Shown here in pieces: positions 13,860 through 16,772 of a stretch of 16,772 nt of DNA. The notes under the pieces were generated by a model. That model was not told the origin of the DNA, searched no databases, and saw only the letters and a program-made list of their open reading frames with translations. Numbering within the stretch: the stretch's first letter is position 1; every line of letters starts with the position of its first letter. Both the position numbers and the translations under genes were made by a program. Source of the stretch: an uncultured Saprospiraceae bacterium (GTDB lineage Bacteria; Bacteroidota; Bacteroidia; Chitinophagales; Saprospiraceae); the NCBI GenBank assembly GCA_937969485.1, contig CALBVQ010000046.1:1-16772 (forward strand), written 5' to 3'.

Positions 13860-14298
13860 CCTTGCAATTCCACCATTCCTTTTCAATTATCGCATTGTTT
13901 TTTTCATAAAATTTCACAGCAGGTGTATTCCAGTCAAGAACTTGCCACTTCACAAGTTTTGCCTCTAAGGTTTTGGCTTCCGCCAAAAGTGCATCATACA
14001 GAAGCTGCCCGATACCGTGCTGACGGTGGCCCTCCTTAACAACGAAATCTTCTAAATACAGCATCCTTCCTTTCCACGTGCTATAAGTCATATAATAGAT
14101 ACAAACTCCAACTACCTTATTTTCAAGTTCTGCCACTATAGCTGAGAAAGTGTTCTTTTCAAATTCTTTCACATAATATGGAATGTCAATGTGCAGCTCA
14201 TTTTCAGCCTTTTCGAAAACGGCTAGTTCACGAACTAAGGAGTAAATGGATGGCATATCGATTACCGTGGCTTTTCTTATAGTTATTTGTGCCTGCAT
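13849..14298 (-). CDS. GNAT acetyltransferase, polyamine acetyltransferase-like
   Basis: This 149-residue cytoplasmic enzyme transfers an acetyl group from acetyl-CoA to an amine. The acetyl-CoA pyrophosphate loop is visible as RQHGIGQLL at 92-100, following the strand YLEDFVV (81-87). The run YYMTYSTWKGRMLYLEDFVV and the tail WNTPAVKFYEKNNA at 123-136 resemble spermidine/spermine N1-acetyltransferases more than other GNATs, so a polyamine or another small amine such as a lysine derivative is a fair guess for the substrate. The length is normal for the group. Its 3' end overlaps the papain-fold gene by 11 bases, tail to tail. A 14-base palindrome lies nine bases upstream of the start. Confidence 0.85.
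   Translation of the reverse strand: MQAQITIRKATVIDMPSIYSLVRELAVFEKAENELHIDIPYYVKEFEKNTFSAIVAELENKVVGVCIYYMTYSTWKGRMLYLEDFVVKEGHRQHGIGQLLYDALLAEAKTLEAKLVKWQVLDWNTPAVKFYEKNNAIIEKEWWNCKVIL
13971..13988. repeat. Mini-hairpin repeat, copy G (inside the GNAT gene)
   Basis: A seven-pair stem, TTTTGGC (13971-13977) with GCCAAAA (13982-13988), with loop TTCC (GGAA on the other strand, a GNRA tetraloop). In the minus-strand gene it encodes LLAEAK just after the acetyl-CoA-binding motif. Confidence 0.5.
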
Positions 14299-14307
14299 TT
14301 CTTGTTA

Positions 14308-14321
14308 TTTATTCGAATAAA
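14308..14321. promoter_or_regulatory. Perfect palindrome upstream of the GNAT gene
   Basis: TTTATTCGAATAAA is a perfect 14-base palindrome centred about 17 bases before the GNAT ATG. A TTTG lies upstream on the minus strand at about -33 spacing, but no clear -7 box. It could be an operator; nothing else supports this. Confidence 0.3.
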
Positions 14322-14476
14322 GATGGAAAAATCCCGGAACAAATAATTGAATAGAGTATAAAATGTAAAGCGAATGTTTTGAAGGAATTGAGAGAAAGAA
14401 ATCGGAATAAAAAAAAAGCACCTAAAACGAATAGTGTTATGGGCTATCGAATCAGCTATAATTTAATGACTTTTTA

Positions 14477-14488
14477 CGAAAATTTTCG
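14477..14488. promoter_or_regulatory. Palindrome just upstream of the str promoter
   Basis: CGAAAATTTTCG is a perfect 12-base palindrome ending nine bases before the -33 box of the str promoter, a place where a regulator could bind. It may also be chance in AT-rich DNA. Confidence 0.3.
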
Positions 14489-14497
14489 GTGTAAGCG

Positions 14498-14528
14498 TTT
14501 GGAATACAAATAAATAGTGCTACATTTG
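14498..14528 (+). promoter_or_regulatory. str operon promoter (rpsL-rpsG-fusA)
   Basis: TTTG at 14498-14501 and TACATTTG at 14521-14528 are separated by 19 bases, the Bacteroidota sigma-A consensus in both elements and spacing. Transcription from about 14533 would give a leader of about 90 bases. Confidence 0.8.
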
Positions 14529-14557
14529 CATTCCCATTTGAGGGAGGTCGCAAAAAA

Positions 14558-14587
14558 ATGAGGTATAACTCATTGATTTACAACTGA
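14558..14587 (+). other. Possible nine-codon leader reading frame before rpsL
   Basis: ATG at 14558 opens a short frame encoding MRYNSLIYN and a stop at 14585-14587. GGAGG at 14543-14547, ten bases upstream, is one of the few Shine-Dalgarno-like sites in the window. The start also lies in a six-pair hairpin (AATGAG with CTCATT, 14557-14574). It may take part in control of the ribosomal operon, or be chance. Confidence 0.3.
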
Positions 14588-14625
14588 TAAGAACGATTTT
14601 TTTTAATATATATTGAAATTAGGTT

Positions 14626-15000
14626 ATGCCTACAATTAATCAATTAGTACGAAAAGGACGAAAAAAAGTAATAGTGAAGAGTAAATCTCGTGCGCTAGAA
14701 TCTTGTCCACAAAAAAGAGGAGTATGTACTCGTGTATATACTACTACGCCAAAGAAACCGAACTCTGCATTGAGAAAAGTAGCGAAGGTGAGATTAACAA
14801 ATGGACAGGAGGTTATTGCCTACATTCCAGGAGAAGGTCACAACCTACAAGAGCACTCAATCGTGTTGATTAGAGGTGGAAGGGTTAAGGATTTGCCTGG
14901 TGTAAGATACACTATCGTGAGAGGTGCCTTAGATACAGCGGGAGTAACTGACCGACTTCAATCTAGATCGAAATACGGAACTAAACGTCCTAAAAAATAA
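14626..15000 (+). CDS. rpsL: 30S ribosomal protein S12
   Basis: S12 sits at the decoding site of the small ribosomal subunit and helps control accuracy. The 124-residue protein is full length and matches the family throughout: PQKRGVCTRVYTTTPKKPNSALRK at about 28-51 and GGRVKDLPGVRY at 84-95. Lys43 and Lys88, where changes give streptomycin resistance in other bacteria, are the wild-type residues, and Asp89 (the site of methylthiolation in E. coli) is present. It is the first gene of the str operon, 21 bases before rpsG. There is no Shine-Dalgarno site before the ATG, as usual in this phylum. Confidence 0.98.
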   Translation: MPTINQLVRKGRKKVIVKSKSRALESCPQKRGVCTRVYTTTPKKPNSALRKVAKVRLTNGQEVIAYIPGEGHNLQEHSIVLIRGGRVKDLPGVRYTIVRGALDTAGVTDRLQSRSKYGTKRPKK

Positions 15001-15021
15001 GCTTCAAATCTTTAAAAGAAT

Positions 15022-15486
15022 ATGAGAAAAAGAAGACCAAAGAAACGAATTGTTGCACCAGATCCACGTTTTAACGATACGTTGGTAACGCAATTTGTTA
15101 ACAACTTAATGTTGTCAGGTAAGAAAAATGTTGCCTTCAAAAACTTTTATGACGCTATGGATATCATAGAGGAGAAGTTAAGTGAGAATCCACATGAGGT
15201 ATGGCAAAAAGCACTGACTAATGCTACTCCAGCTGTTGAGGTTCGATCTAAGCGTATAGGTGGTGCAACCTTTCAAATCCCAACTGAGATTCCAGCTAAG
15301 AGAAGAACTTCGATTGGAATGAAGTGGTTAATCCGTTTCTCAAGAGAAAGAAGTGGAAAAGGAATTGCAGAAAAATTAGCAAACGAATTGATTGCTGCAA
15401 GTAAAAGTGAAGGTGGTTCAGTGAAAAGAAAAGAGGATACGCATAGAATGGCTGAGGCCAACCGTGCATTTGCTCACTTTAGGTAA
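15022..15486 (+). CDS. rpsG: 30S ribosomal protein S7
   Basis: S7 binds the 3' major domain of 16S rRNA, starts assembly of the 30S head, and contacts E-site tRNA. The 154-residue protein has the basic N terminus MRKRRPKKR, the family core NATPAVEVRSKRIGGATFQIPTEI at about 67-90, and the C-terminal KREDTHRMAEANRAFAHFR-like tail (here KRKEDTHRMAEANRAFAHFR, 135-154). The length is normal. The short 21-base gap after rpsL leaves no room for the longer S7-binding intercistronic site known in E. coli. fusA begins 40 bases downstream. Confidence 0.97.
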   Translation: MRKRRPKKRIVAPDPRFNDTLVTQFVNNLMLSGKKNVAFKNFYDAMDIIEEKLSENPHEVWQKALTNATPAVEVRSKRIGGATFQIPTEIPAKRRTSIGMKWLIRFSRERSGKGIAEKLANELIAASKSEGGSVKRKEDTHRMAEANRAFAHFR

Positions 15487-15526
15487 CCACATTTTGTATT
15501 TAAATAATAATTGATTTTCAAAGGAT

Positions 15527-16772
15527 ATGTCTACAGATTTAACATTTACAAGAAATATCGGTATTGCTGCTCATATTGATGCAGGAAAAACTACTACTAC
15601 AGAACGTGTATTGTATTATACGGGAATGAGCCACAAGATTGGTGAAGTTCACGATGGTGCTGCTACGATGGACTGGATGGAGCAGGAACAGGAAAGAGGT
15701 ATTACTATTACTTCAGCTGCTACCAAAACCAATTGGAAGTGGAAGGGGCAGGATTACCCTATGAATATTATCGATACTCCTGGTCACGTTGATTTTACTG
15801 TTGAGGTAAATAGGTCTCTTCGTGTATTGGATGGTCTTATTTTCTTGTTTTGTGCAGTAAGTGGCGTTGAGCCTCAATCTGAGACTAACTGGAGATTAGC
15901 TGATAATTATGCTGTTCCAAGAATTGGGTTTGTCAATAAAATGGACAGATCGGGTGCTGACTTTTTTAATGTTGTAAAAGATGTTGAAGAAAAGTTGGGA
16001 TCAGTAGCTATACCTCTTCAAGTGCCAATTGGAGCTGAAGAGAGGTTTAAAGGTGTGATTGATCTTATTACAAACAAAGCAATTGTTTGGAATGAAGATG
16101 ACATGGGAATGACTTTTGAAGAAATTGCAATGCCAGAAGATCTTATCGACGTAGCTAAAGAGTGGAGAAGTAAATTACTTGAAGCAGTAGCGGAATATGA
16201 TGAGAATTTGATGGAGAAATTCTTCGAGGATGAAGATTCTATCACTGAGCAAGAAATGATAAATGCTGTAAGAGGTGCGGTATTGGACAATAAATTTGTG
16301 CCAATGATGTGTGGTTCTGCATTTAAAAACAAAGGAGTACAAGCAGTACTTGATGCTGCATGTGCGTTTTTGCCTTCGCCATTAGATATTGATGCTGTGC
16401 AAGGTACAAATCCAGAGACTGATAAAGAGATTTCAAGAAAGCCAAGTGTTGAAGAGCCATTTTGTGCACTAGCATTTAAGATTGCTACCGACCCATATGT
16501 AGGGAGATTAGCATTTTTTAGAGTATATTCAGGTGCGTTAGATGCAGGGTCGTATATATTCAATACAAGATCTGGAAGTAAAGAAAGAATTTCAAGACTA
16601 TACCAAATGCACTCTAACAAGCAAAATCCTATCGATAGGGTAGAAGCTGGTGATATTGCTGCAGGTGTAGGTTTTAAAGATATTAGAACTGGTGATACTT
16701 TGTGCGCTGAGAAACATCCAATCGTATTGGAAAGCATGAAGTTTCCAGATCCTGTTATTGGAGTAGCAGTAG
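15527..16772 (+). CDS. fusA: Elongation factor G, N-terminal part (runs off the window)
   Basis: EF-G is the GTPase that drives translocation of tRNA and mRNA on the ribosome. The first 415 codons are present and open to the right edge; about 280-290 residues are missing by family length. The GTPase domain shows the P-loop AHIDAGKT at 15-22, the switch I RGITIT at 57-62, DTPGH at 83-87 and NKMD at 137-140. The GSAF (G5) motif follows at about 263, and the start of domain II (EPFCALAFKIATDPYVGRLAFFRVYSG) is visible. The start MSTDLTFTRNIGIAAH matches the family. AAGGA lies too close to the ATG to act as a normal Shine-Dalgarno site. Sequence and context both point to the canonical str-operon EF-G rather than a paralogue. 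Confidence 0.97.
   Translation, partial: MSTDLTFTRNIGIAAHIDAGKTTTTERVLYYTGMSHKIGEVHDGAATMDWMEQEQERGITITSAATKTNWKWKGQDYPMNIIDTPGHVDFTVEVNRSLRVLDGLIFLFCAVSGVEPQSETNWRLADNYAVPRIGFVNKMDRSGADFFNVVKDVEEKLGSVAIPLQVPIGAEERFKGVIDLITNKAIVWNEDDMGMTFEEIAMPEDLIDVAKEWRSKLLEAVAEYDENLMEKFFEDEDSITEQEMINAVRGAVLDNKFVPMMCGSAFKNKGVQAVLDAACAFLPSPLDIDAVQGTNPETDKEISRKPSVEEPFCALAFKIATDPYVGRLAFFRVYSGALDAGSYIFNTRSGSKERISRLYQMHSNKQNPIDRVEAGDIAAGVGFKDIRTGDTLCAEKHPIVLESMKFPDPVIGVAV

Larger units (their letters stand above)
14299..14625. other. Intergenic region between GNAT and the str operon
   Basis: These 327 bases carry a palindrome near each gene (14308-14321 and 14477-14488), the str promoter (14498-14528), and the rpsL leader with a short reading frame (14558-14587). 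The middle part, about 14325-14470, is AT-rich with no feature I can name. Confidence 0.6.

Noticed and set aside
16018..16737. A 239-codon minus-strand frame inside fusA
   Set aside because: It is antisense to a strongly conserved EF-G coding region and its translation is low-complexity Ser/Ile/Leu, typical of a shadow frame.

Overview
The window looks like chromosome from a member of the Bacteroidota (Cytophagia/Flavobacteriia-like; no 16S is present, so I go no further). The evidence is AT-rich DNA, Bacteroidota-type promoter boxes (TAnnTTTG, once with a TTTG box 19 bases upstream), start codons mostly without Shine-Dalgarno sites, FG-GAP/UnbV lipoproteins, a DUF2490-type outer-membrane protein, and rpsL-rpsG-fusA in the usual order. 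Codon use looks similar throughout. I see no insertion sequence, prophage, tRNA, rRNA or CRISPR array.

Layout. 1-217: the tail of whatever lies to the left, not assignable. 218-3559 (-): a large lipoprotein with FG-GAP/VCBS calcium loops and a UnbV domain. 3869-5057 (+): a small lipoprotein and a DUF2490-type beta-barrel protein. 5115-6584 (+): a group II PLP-dependent decarboxylase whose promoter box almost touches its start codon. 6705-8207 (+): an IMP dehydrogenase that closely resembles the Tritrichomonas foetus enzyme. 8208-8715: a gene-poor stretch. 8716-9859 (+): two exported thioredoxin-fold proteins in a probable operon, ending in a strong bidirectional terminator shared with the convergent amidohydrolase lipoprotein at 10018-11730 (-). 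11878-13859 (+): a polyprenyl diphosphate synthase translationally coupled to a protein that looks like a permuted papain-fold (NlpC/P60- or LRAT-like) enzyme. 13849-14298 (-): a polyamine-acetyltransferase-like GNAT. 14626-16772 (+): the str operon rpsL-rpsG-fusA, with a textbook Bacteroidota promoter and a leader containing a nine-codon reading frame; fusA runs off the right edge.

Most genes are housekeeping or envelope functions without an obvious shared pathway. The signal that ordinary annotation does not explain is a dispersed family of tiny hairpins. Eight loci carry a short GC-rich stem with a small loop (GAAA/TTTC, GGAA/TTCC or TCAA type), usually flanked by T-runs on the left and A-runs on the right. 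Three share an identical 12-base core, and two of those lie inside unrelated genes in the same reading frame, adding the same peptide GAFAQ. Two others differ only by base changes that keep the stem paired. This is the best candidate here for an undescribed element.
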